Position numbers and translations under genes: made by a program. A stretch of 64,000 nucleotides of DNA from Hydrangea macrophylla (Eukaryota; Streptophyta; Magnoliopsida; Cornales; Hydrangeaceae). The stretch covers positions 93,143,887-93,207,886 of the forward strand of contig CM066989.1 in NCBI GenBank assembly GCA_033977485.1, given 5' to 3'. Shown in pieces: positions 53,397 through 62,874 of the stretch (within the stretch, counting starts at the first letter, position 1; each line of letters opens with the position of its first letter). The notes beneath the pieces are model-generated. The model was given only the letters and a program-made list of their open reading frames with translations, was not told the origin of the DNA and ran no database searches.

Positions 53397-54079
53397 GCTG
53401 CATCTCCTATCTGCGGATCCGACTGTGCTGCAATGTCATCCTCAGGTCCTCCCTCATCGATCTTCTCCTCCCCCTCAGGAACTACCTTTAGGTCCTTATC
53501 GTCCTCTGGAGGATGCTTTGGCTTTTCCTTATCCTCAAAGTCTCCCTCCATCGCTACGTCCTCCGGTTCCTCCTCCGGATCATCATCGTCAGCCTTGGCG
53601 AGATTGCCAGGCTCCTCACCATCATCCCCACTACCCTTATCTTCGTTGTCGTCATCTCTTCCACCGTCCCCTCCTCTATGGGATCCTCCTCGAGATCAGT
53701 GTCAGCATCGTCATCAAAATCCATGCTTGGCTCGGGTGCAGCTGGTGCTAGGTGTACTGGCGGTAGGGGCTGTGCTGCATGATCTGGAGGCAAATGAAGT
53801 ACTCATGGTAGAAGTTCTTGGTAAGGTGGAATATCCTGTAGGATGGCCTCCATCTCTCTTTCCATCCGGACTACTGTGAATACTCGATGTAGAGCCTCAA
53901 CACGCTTTCTAGAAATCCTGAATACCATCGACATGGATAACTCTCCAAATATCGTCCTCTAACATATGCTGAGCATGCTCCCTGACTCTTTGAAGATACA
54001 ACTCCTGATTAGCGACCTATAGGTGGTCGGGAAACAGGAAGTATCCTCCGTACAAATCCTCGATAAAAACTGGCTCCAT
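53397..54079 (-). pseudogene. Decayed acidic reading frame between two Athila-type LTRs
   Basis: On the minus strand, ATG at 54079 opens MEPVFIEDLYGGYFLFPDHL, a stop, then VANQELYLQRVREHAQHM and DDIWRVIHVDGIQDF. After a frameshift it continues EALHRVFTVVRMEREMEAIL and LPPVHLAPAAPEPSMDFDDD, then, in a third frame, a Glu/Asp-rich tail (DDDDPEEEPEDVAMEGDFED, PEGEEKIDEGGPEDDIAAQ). The product, if restored, would be about 225 residues with an acidic C-terminal half. I do not recognise the family. Its setting suggests an additional retrotransposon frame. The Ser-rich plus-strand frame at 53433-53879 is its complement. Confidence 0.45.
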
Positions 54080-54538
54080 GCTGACCTGTAAATAAAACTA
54101 TCTTATAGTCAGTGCTAAGGAACCTTAGTGTTCAAATGCAGATGTGCAAGACAATCTTTGAGCTCGTCTAAACCTAGAGCTCTAATATCGAAAATCCCTA
54201 TCACTCCCTAGAGTAGCCCAAAAATAGAAAAAAATTTAAATTCCCTTTTTGGATCCTAAGAATACGTGACTGGTTGGAGATCATCTGATTGTCCTCAACA
54301 AAAATAATAACAAGAAGTGTAATAATAATGGAATATGTCTAATTCAGAACGCAACATAATTATATTAAACATGACTGAGTCATACATTTACATTATATTA
54401 CAGACCCTAATTCAAAAGAAATAACAAAAATAGTCTTGTGACATCGAGTGTCAAGAAATCTAACAACAACTAATTTATTACATCAAAATAGAAAAGATAA
54501 ACAGAAGGCTAAGAACTTCATCTTCAATTGGCAAACCA

Positions 54539-54670
54539 TTAGTAGTCCCCGTAGTAGTCCTCTCCCGAAACCTCATCTTCATAGTAGCCCTCATTCATAT
54601 ACCACTCAGCGGTGTACTCGTCATTACCCTGGTTGTCCTCGGGCTGAACCTTTCCCACTAAACCTGTCAT
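54539..54670 (-). other. Short acidic, Tyr-rich open frame
   Basis: Minus-strand 43-codon frame starting MTGLVGKVQPEDNQGNDEYT and ending SGEDYYGDY. The acidic/Tyr-rich composition is like that of the neighbouring decayed frame; it could be another exon or a remnant of the same element. No family recognised. Confidence 0.3.
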
Positions 54671-54850
54671 TGCTGCACGTGGAAAGTCCAGCTACATTAA
54701 ACTCCGTCAGCTTGAATACAAGTTGGGTGAGCATAAGTTCTTATAAAGTACCATTAGGAACAATTACAAAAACACTTCGGTTCATTATTCTTTAGTCGGC
54801 TTATAAACATCTTTATAAGTTACAAAGAGGATAAGACCACTAATTAGACA

Positions 54851-56512
54851 TAGAAAGTGCATATTCATAGGTCTTTTATGCATACTTTTATCCCTAAGTC
54901 CCTAGAGTTACACGCATTTTAATAACATTGAGCTTTTATGATGTTAACGCTAAAACATGTGTATTTGTATTATTTTATAAGCTATTAGGTGCATTTAGAT
55001 CAAGTGAATCTTGAAGCTTGCCCATTAATGCCTCACTTTTTGTCACACAACCCTTATAAATTTTATTTACATCATTTACACGAGGTTTGTGAGTGTTTTG
55101 CAGGTCGGGGAAAGCATTCGTTGTGTAAAAGGTGAATCTGGTGGAGGAGAATGGCAGCAGCAGCTAAGAAAATGGAATTTTTGACATTGAAGACCTTGAA
55201 ATTGTAAAATTATTCCAGAGATAGAAGTTGTAATTCGTTGAGTTACGGTCACGTGACCATAAACCGTGCATCAATCCGAGGTCCAAGCAAAGAGATATTG
55301 CAATTCTCCTATTGATGCGTAGAGTTGTCATATGCAGAAGATTATGACCGATCCTGATAGTATAGCATGACCGGTTATGGCCATGACCGGTCCCAAAACA
55401 TGGACATGACCATTTCCACCCAGCAGATTCTCCCAATAACTTCTTTTTAGGTTTAGGACTCCTATATTGATATATATATATATATATGACTTATAAACGT
55501 AATATAAGTAATTTTACCATTCTCTTTCATATATGAGGTATTAGGGAGGCTATTCGAGCTCTCCAAAACCCTAGGTTAGGATTTCTACAGCCATATTTGG
55601 ATGCTATTTCAAGATTCAAGTCAATACAGTAGTTTTTCTTCATTCCGGGTTCTATTGCTCTCTATTATTTATACTTTCAGTCTATTAATTATTGTTAATC
55701 ATGATTTTCATTATGTTTATGTTATCTATGATTGTTAGATTTATGTTGCTAATGGTAGGCTAAACCTAGTGTTAGGTTTATGTGATGAAGCACTAGAAAA
55801 GCCGATTTTCATGCATGTTCTCAAAGGGAAACCTTCATAATTCAACTTTTCCATGGATTACAGTTTAGAAATGTTGTCAGGATGTTTTCTAACTTTATTA
55901 AACATTGGTCTTACATTCTAATCTAAGTTTCAATACGTTTCATGAACTTAACCACTCAAATCAATTTTTCACTTCAATTAATTAGTATTTGGACTTGTTA
56001 AATTGTTTTGAATGAAAAGAGAAAGTGTTTTGAATCTGCCTGTAATTAATTCATAGGATTGTTTGACGTTGTTTCATGCCAATTAACAAATATGTGGTAT
56101 CGATTTGACTCAAGCAAGACACATACATCAAGAGGCAACCGTTGAATTATAGTAGATGGCCATATCCTTCCTTAGGCATGATAATTGGTGGATCTAGTGT
56201 GAACTCGTGTAATCCTAACCTGTTAATTCATATTTTACTTAGCTTAAGTTAATTAGTTGCTTTAATTAGTCTTATTAAATTCTTTAGTTTAGTTTACTCA
56301 ATCAATCTAGTTTAAATTTCAATATCAATTAGTTTAGTAATCCTTCAAATCAATCATCTTTTCTTTTCTTTAAGAACTAATTTAGATAAAAACATCTTAA
56401 TAATCTATTCCTTCCTTGTGGGTTCGACGTGGACTCCCAGTACTATATTACTTGCACGATCACCTACACTTGGGTGTTGCACACAAGAGCGCACAATAAT
56501 TTGTTCATGTCA
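54851..56512 (+). repeat. Athila-type Ty3 LTR, copy 2 (5' LTR)
   Basis: About 1660 bp from TAGAAAGTGCAT to TTCATGTCA. It is followed by a primer-binding site (56518-56536) and a gag-like start, so it is a plus-strand 5' LTR. In the place of the TCGATCGA array of copy 1 it has GACCGGTC-type words at about 55343-55412. A TA microsatellite lies at about 55468-55486. Confidence 0.8.
55343..55412. repeat. GACCGGTC-type array in LTR copy 2
   Basis: ATGACCGATCCTGAT, CATGACCGGTTATGG, CATGACCGGTCCC and CATGACCATTT at about 17-25-bp spacing, at the position aligned with 51867-51940 of copy 1. Confidence 0.7.
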
Positions 56513-56517
56513 AGTTT

Positions 56518-56536
56518 TTGGCACCGTTTCCGAGGA
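56518..56536 (+). other. Primer-binding site of the Athila-type element
   Basis: TTGGCACCGTTTCCGAGGA, a worn form of the TGGCGCCGTTGCCGGGG site that follows the LTR of Athila/Calypso elements. Confidence 0.75.
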
Positions 56537-56930
56537 AGGTACTTAGTTTAGTTTGTTTTATCTAGTTTAATTCTTATTCTTCTTTTATTATTTATGTTAT
56601 TGTACTTTTTAGTTTTTATTGCTTCATATACCACCACACATAAGCTCTATACTGTTTCAAGTCAAATAATTCAACCGAAGCTATAATTCAAGAACTGCAC
56701 ATCTTGAATAATTCTTCTAATAACTCTGTTAATCCAATAGCTACACCTTCACATTCCTATATTATGGCTGGACTTTTTCCCCCCAATAATAATAATGGAA
56801 TTAATAATGAAAATAACGGGGAAGATAACCTAGGGTTAAATGATGATGTTGAAAGTCAACACAATTTCAACATTGTAGAAAGGATAGATGATAACTTACT
56901 CCCCTTGTGAGAGTTATTAGCTCCCAATAA
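56537..56930 (+). pseudogene. Athila-type gag start (truncated)
   Basis: After the primer-binding site and leader an Asn-rich frame (about 56689-56910) reads HSYIMAGLFPPNNNNGINNE and ERIDDNLLPL, then a stop, then ELLAPNKKDRSKVHP, resembling the RTLREL-AP start of Athila Gag. At about 56930-56940 it meets the minus-strand Copia-F sequence and stops. The rest of the element is not in the window. Confidence 0.5.
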
Positions 56931-56934
56931 AAAG

Positions 56935-58048
56935 GATAGAAGTAAGGTGCACCCAGTGCGCAACTTGAGATGGTACAAACTATCTCCAGCAGCTTCCTCA
57001 CTTGTACCATTCCCATGTATACTCTACTAGTATCACTTGGAATTCTCCTATAATCTTTAAACCCGCCTCTATCTCTAGCTACATGTCTGGTTGCTTCCGT
57101 ATCTGCAATCCAATCATGGAGCAAATGAGCGATTAGAACATGTGAGCTTACATAAGTATATATAGAGATAGGTTGAGAAGTTACCTTTTTCAGCTTTGTG
57201 CAGTCATGAGTGAAATGTCCCTTCTCTCTATAGTTAAAGCACTTTACGGCAGACACGTTTTTCTTACTAGCATGATTGCCCTGGCATTTCTTAGCTTTGT
57301 CAGCCTTTAGGGCTAACTCATTGTCCTATCTTTGCTTCTTGGCCTGTCAATAGTTAAACCTCCATTTGGGCCCATTAGCCTTGCGGTGATCTTAACTAAT
57401 GGAAGTTTTTGCCATAAGTGCAATGATGTGGTTCGCTGCCTGGTGCTTCACTTCTAACTCAACATGGCAACAGATATCAGCAAACGTTTTGATATTCTCG
57501 TTATGCGTTAAGATTTACTTCATGTGGGCCCATGATTCAGGTAGTGAACAAATCACTGCTTGAATTTGACATTCATCCGTAAGGACGTGTCCAGCAGTGT
57601 GAAGTTCACGAATCATCCCTGGCATCACCCTTAGGTGCTCGGTTATTGTGTGCTTTGGGTCTTGCCTATAGACCTCAAATTTCAACACTAGACTCCTTAT
57701 TCTAGTTGTTAAAGTCCCACCAAAAGCAAAATTTAACTGATCCCAAACTTCCTTGGTAGTGTGAAATTGTTGGTACTCAATCATCAAATCGTCGTTCATG
57801 CTACGCAACATAATGATGTGTGCACAACTGTCCTTCTTGTGCTAAGCCTTATAGGCATCCAATGCTCGACGATGTTGAGCCGTAGTCACACCGTCAGTCA
57901 TGACAGGCTAGACCATTGAATTTTCAGTGTGCTCGGATAACTCCTGATCATTCAATATGAAGGTTGCTCTAATTTTCAGTAGGTCATAGTTTTTCCCGTT
58001 AAGTTTGTTGTCTTTGTTAAGTTTAGCAATGAGTTGGATGGTTGCCAT
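56935..58048 (-). pseudogene. Copia-F: gag and protease fragment
   Basis: Starts at MATIQLIAKLNKDNKLNGKN (ATG about 58046-58048), then a stop region, MLRSMNDDLMIEYQQFHTTK, EVWDQLNFAFGGTLTTRIRS and SLPESWAHMK of the UBN2 Gag core (57515-57811). A zinc knuckle VKCFNYREKGHFTHDC follows at about 57240, with the second Cys replaced by Arg, and a protease region DWIADTEATRHVARDRGGF (57100) where the usual D-S/T-G-A is DTEA, then, after a frameshift, GNGTSEEAAGDSLYHLKLRT to about 56935. No LTR was recognised. It abuts the Athila-type gag at about 56930. Confidence 0.82.
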
Positions 58049-58516
58049 TTCTATATTCAAGAATATGCACAAGAGGTTTACATTATTATATTGCAAAATT
58101 TTCCAAAACAAATTTGTTTGTTTTTAAAATCTAGTTAAAAAAAAAAGTTTCCCTCATTACAATTTCAAGATTGAAAATCCATAATGCTCGTAGTCATCAC
58201 TTTACTTTTGTAACTTAAGAAAACATTTTATAACTGATTTTTCTAAAACAAGCATTCATAGATTGTACTTAACCTATCTAACATCATTCACATGTAATAA
58301 AGTGCGCCATACAACAAAAATGCACATGGATCCCATGTGGATCCCAGTTGACAACCTTGGAGCACATGCTAAAGTACTTTAAATGTATAACTTATGAGCA
58401 AAGAAATTGATCCCTTTACAAATTGTCTTTTCCAAAACATAAATATAAAACTCTCATCCTCACTTTACAATTATAGCCAAAAAAATAGGGATACTTTGTT
58501 CATAAGAATACATAAG
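58049..58516. other. AT-rich sequence between Copia-F and Copia-G
   Basis: No gene seen. It may include the Copia-F leader. Bases 58512-58516 (ATAAG) would be the left target duplication of Copia-G. Confidence 0.45.
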
Positions 58517-59812
58517 TGTTGGCCCGAAATGGAAACCTTTGAGGGGGGTGAATAAGGTTTTAGCAAAAAAAAAACTTTTTTAAAACTTAATTGCAAATTA
58601 AACACAATCACAAACAATAATGTAAAGAGAGAAGGGAAGTGACACTTGCAAACCGAGTTATCAAGTGGTTCGGCAATCTGCACACCACGGCCTACGTCCA
58701 CCCCTCAAGAACACCTCTTGAGGATTCCTTTTAATCCGACCTACTTCATGGGTGTAGATCAAACCGTTATAAGAGCCTTCAATCTCTTCTAAAAAAGAAC
58801 ACGTCTTCTTTCCACACAAGGGTTACTAACCCTTTTTCATTACAAATAATTGAAATACAAATTGAACTCTCTCTCTAGAGTGGATAGTTCAATGATATCT
58901 CTTACAACAACTCCTTTGTGAGTGGATAATAAAAATAAAAGCTCACTACAATTTGCTCTCACAATGATATACAACTTAAGAACTAGATCAAATTGACTAA
59001 CTCACACAACTAGGGCTCATATGTGAATGATTAAAATCAACAAGTTGTGTGATTCAAAATAATGTTTTCCAAATCAATTGATCAATATAAAAAGGTTTGG
59101 GAAAACATGCATTTATAGGTTTTGAAAGATTATAACCGTTAGTGGCAAAATGGTAAATAAAATGCCTTTCAAAACTAGCCGCAGTAATACAATCGACTGA
59201 TGCCGCGACCCAGTCAACTGAAGGATGTAAAGCATAACCTATGTTTTTCCTGCAGAAACCAGTCGACTGTGTTACATCTATGGTCGATTGAACTCTGAGG
59301 AGTTTAGGCACTGGAGAAAGGGTCCGGTCGAGTGAAAACTTTGAGGCAGAAGCAGTGTTTTGAAAAACAAGAATCCAGTCGACTGTTGGACATCGGTCGA
59401 CTGAAGAAAGAAGTGTCCAGTCGACTGAAGATAAGGTTCAGTCGACTGTTTTTCCAAAGAAAAACAGTTTTCTTGTTTTGAAAGATTTTGTATAAGTTTT
59501 AAACTTTTGAGCCTTTGTGAGTGATAAACAAAAAGCTTTGCAATAAGAACCTTGTCTTCAACTAAAGATGAAGGATCTTCAAATCTTCAAGCTTGATCCT
59601 CGTTGAGCTCCCTCACTCTTGGGCTTCACCATATGTTATCTCAAGAATTCAAACAGAGTTAGAACATTTGAATGCATAAATCAAAAGATTAGCACAATGA
59701 AAATGACTTGATAATAGTTTAGAATAGAATAATTACAAACATGCTATTATCAATAGATTTATCATCATAAAAAAAAATATAACTAATGCCTTAAAGAAAT
59801 TCAAGGCTAACA
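58517..59812 (-). repeat. 3' LTR of Copia-G
   Basis: 1296 bp; plus-strand ends TGTTGGCCCG and AAGGCTAACA (inverted pair TGTTGGCC/GGCTAACA). The left 1.12 kb aligns with 62875-64000, with many scattered differences, so it is older than Copia-E. It contains an array of CAGTCGACTG palindromes. Confidence 0.88.
59190..59448. repeat. CAGTCGACTG palindrome array (3' LTR of Copia-G)
   Basis: Nine whole or near copies of CAGTCGACTG at irregular spacing: four are perfect ten-mers (about 59258, 59371, 59417, 59439); the others differ by one or two bases (CAGTCAACTG, AATCGACTGA, GGTCGATTGA, GGTCGAGTGA, GGTCGACTGA). Confidence 0.85.
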
Positions 59813-59860
59813 ATTTTTCCCTTTTTGATGATGTCAAAACTTGCAATAGAGATATAGCAA

Positions 59861-60054
59861 GAGTAATGCTACACACAATCTGAAAAGCACATCAAAATGC
59901 ACAACTTTGCTTAAAAAGGTTGAACCTTGTGCTGAAAAGTCTGCACACACAAAAGTGGGTGTTTTGTGTGTGCAGACTTTTTAGCACAATGTCCAACCTT
60001 TTTAAGCAAGGTTGTGCATTTTGGTGTACTTTTTAGAGTGTGTGTAGCATTATT
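59861..60054. mobile_element. Mutator-type MITE with 10-bp direct flanks
   Basis: A 194-bp palindromic element between GATATAGCAA at 59851-59860 and at 60055-60064. Ends GAGTAATGCTACACACA and (reverse complement) AATAATGCTACACACAC. Inner arms GCACAACTTTGCTTAAAAAG and AAGTCTGCACACAC pair with their complements. The AATGCTA ends recall the MITE at 21947-22131. No coding capacity. Confidence 0.88.
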
Positions 60055-60064
60055 GATATAGCAA

Positions 60065-60558
60065 TTAAAGTACAATAAGAGTCATTTTCATGTTATCATT
60101 CAAAGTAGCAAGATATGTAAAGTATGAATCCAAGAATGATAACTTTCTATTTATCATAAAGATCTCTATCATTCTCATTCTCTAGCATTTTCCCCCTTTT
60201 TGACAACAACAAAAAGATATGGGTTTGAACTAAAAGTTCCCCCTCAAGATAAGCAAACATGTCATGGAGGCAACAAAATACCAAAACAACTAAAGTGAAC
60301 ATAGTAGTATGTTCTCCCACAACATTTGCATATATGAATAAATACCAATTTTAAGATAAAAAATTATGCACTATCTCCTTAGGAGGATGGAATTACTATG
60401 GACATCAAAACAATGTGTCATTCGAGAAGCAAGCATGATTTCACAAACAAAAACAAATTAATGTGATAAACTAAACATGATTAGCATGCTATCAAAATCA
60501 AGAGACGTATCAAAACAAATTAATCTAACCTACTCCTACTAGGCTAAAGGTAAGAGAT
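60065..60558 (-). other. Copia-G 3' untranslated interior
   Basis: Non-coding. Contains CCCCCTTTTTGACAACAACAAAAAG (about 60192-60214), a phrase like the one before the polypurine tract at 59813. No gene. Confidence 0.5.
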
Positions 60559-62660
60559 TTAACCATTGTCCAAGCGCCTCTTGGATGCAAGATTTGCTAA
60601 GGAGTTAGAAGAGGATCCCTTCACAACCCAAACCATGTTAATTTTCTTTTGAAATGAACATTTATAATTAACATGCCCATTTTTCATGCAATAATGACAT
60701 GTTACATGGGGAAGGATCTCTTTTGAGATTGATGCCTTAACAAAGAAATTCTTGTTAGAATTTTGAGAATTTGAAGTAGAAGATGTGGACTTTACAAAGA
60801 AGCTTTTGTACTTCTTTTCCTTGTATGTGGGATTAAATCCTAAACCGGTTTTGTCAAAAACACATTTTTGCTTTCCCAAAAGCATATTCAAATTTTGTTC
60901 ACCTGGTGTGAATTTTGCCAAAGTTTTTGTCAAATCATCCACGTCCTTTCTCAATTCAACATTTTCTTTTTCAATAAATACAATTGTGGGTTGATTGGTT
61001 GAAACAAGTTTTTCTTTTCTCAAAATTTCATTTTGAGATTTTTAATCTTCCAATTTCTTTCTCAACTCCAAATTTTCTTTTTCAAGCTCATTTGAAGATT
61101 GTGCTTTTGAAACGTGTTTTTCATTTTCAATCTTCAAAGATTCATTTTGGGATTTCAAAATATTTAACTCATTTGAAAGCATTGAAAAGTTCTTTGTAAG
61201 AGAAATATATTTGATTCCCAAATTCTCTAACTCCTCATGTAACTCCTCAAATGCATATTTAAGTTCATTATAGTTGGGAGATTCAACAATAGAGGTACGA
61301 TTAGAGTTTACCAAATTCTCTTGTACACCTTCTTGGTCACATGAGTCGTCATCGGATAAGTCATCATCATCCCAAGTGGCCCCTTTTTCCATTTTCTCAT
61401 TCTCATCATTTTCTTCATTGGCAAATAGGCACACTCTTTCTTACTCACAAATTTGGTTAGTAGTAATATGAAAATTTTCTAAACATAACCAAATTTCTTT
61501 TGCACTAGAGCATGAACGAATTCTATTATATGAAATATAATCAAAGAATTATATAGAATTTTCATAGCTCTAAGATTCATTATAAAGTTATTTTGATCAT
61601 TTTCATTCCATTCAATCTTTGATTTAGGAGAAAAACCATTTTTGAGAATGTTCCAAAGATTTATGTCAAGTGATAAAACATAAATTTCCATTCTCCTCTT
61701 CCAATGTTCATACTTATGATCTTCAACTATGGAGGAGTTGTAATGCAATAACCTTCTTGAACTTTTGTTTCAATAGAACTTGACTTATTGTTTTGAAATC
61801 CGTCAAAGTCATTAGAGTCATTGAAAGAGCAAGAAGTAGAGGTTACCCCATTTTCTATTGCCATGAGGCAAAGATTGACGATCTCATCTTCATTTGAGTC
61901 GTCGCTCGATAATTTACTCTCGGAGCTACTTTGAGTGGCCTTCATTGCCTTCTTCTTGCATTTTTCATCTTTAGGGGGCATCTTTCCTGATTTTCCTTTC
62001 CTTAGAAACTTTATGAATTTTTGGGTGATCAAAGCCATATCTTCATTCTCATCACTCTCATGATCTTTGTCCCTTTTCTTTGAACTTGAGGACTTCAAGG
62101 CCATGTCTCCTCTTTTGATCTCCTTTTTCTTGTCTTCTTCGACAAGCACGGCTAACTCCATTTCATGGGTAATGAGTGATCCCATGAGTTGTTCAATTGA
62201 CAAATTTGTCAAATCCTTAGCTTCCTAGATAGTTGTGACCTTTGGTTGTCATTGCTTTGGTACAACCCTGAGAATTTTCTCAATAATTTTTTCATTAGCA
62301 TAAACTTTACCAAGATTTTTCAATCTATTGATGATAGTTGTAAACTGGGTAGACATATCACCAATAGACTCAAAAGGCAACATTTTAAACATTTCATAAG
62401 ATTGAACAAGCAAATTAATTTTTGACTTTTGACTTGGCTTGTTCCCTCATGAATCACTTCAAGTTTATCCCAATTTCTTTTGTGGATTCGCAAGATGAAA
62501 TTCTATTATATTCATTTGGGTCTAAACTGCAATATAATAAATTCATTGCCATAGCATTCATTTTAATGAGTTTCTTATCGGCATCATTATACTCATTTTC
62601 CGTTTTTGGAATAGAGATGCCATTTACAATTTTTGTAGGAAGATGAGGCCCTTTGAACAA
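60559..62660 (-). pseudogene. gag: Copia-G gag region: two Gag copies fused head to tail
   Basis: On the minus strand, right to left. First Gag: GPHLPTKIVNGISIPKTENEY, MNLLYCSLDPNEYNRISSCE, KSKINLLVQSYEMFK, DLTNLSIEQLMGSLITHEME, Lys/Ser-rich to LCLMAIENGVTSTSCSF (about 61800). A new Gag N-terminus then begins: NNKSSSIETKVQEGYCITTP, HKYEHWKRRMEIYVLSLDIN, NRIRSCSSAKEIW (after a frameshift). A deletion leads to the coiled-coil-like segment YNELKYAFEELHEELENLG (61434-61042), KDVDDLTKTLAKFTPGEQNL and a zinc knuckle CHYCMKNGHVNYKC (about 60640-60685), ending at 60559-60561. Several stops and frameshifts interrupt it. Confidence 0.8.
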
Positions 62661-62860
62661 TATTTGCCATAAATAAAAAAAAAATCTTGAGAAATCATAT
62701 AGATTCTCATTCTATTTTTCTAATAAGCATAATTTGATCCATTAAAACACGGTAGTCTATGTGCTGATTAACCCTCACTATAAGAGATGCGAGAAGTATT
62801 GGTTTTCATTTGGATCTTAACTCACAATTTTCAAAAACTTTTGAAAATAGAAGAACCGAG

Positions 62861-62872
62861 GCTCTTATACCA
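62861..62872 (-). other. Primer-binding site of Copia-G
   Basis: Minus-strand TGGTATAAGAGC, one base different from the initiator tRNA-Met site TGGTATCAGAGC, two bases from the LTR end. Confidence 0.8.
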
Positions 62873-62874
62873 AT

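Noticed and set aside
53433..53879. Ser/Pro-rich plus-strand gene
   Set aside because: It is the complement of an Asp/Glu-rich minus-strand frame that fits better with conserved-looking segments in its N-terminal half.
51489..56512. The two Athila-type LTRs as the two ends of one element
   Set aside because: Copy 1 is not followed by a primer-binding site while copy 2 is, the copies are strongly diverged, and copy 1 would then be the 5' LTR; they are better read as separate insertions.
59190..59448. CRISPR-like array of CAGTCGACTG repeats
   Set aside because: The repeats are only 10 bp, irregularly spaced and within an LTR of a plant retrotransposon; CRISPR arrays do not occur here.
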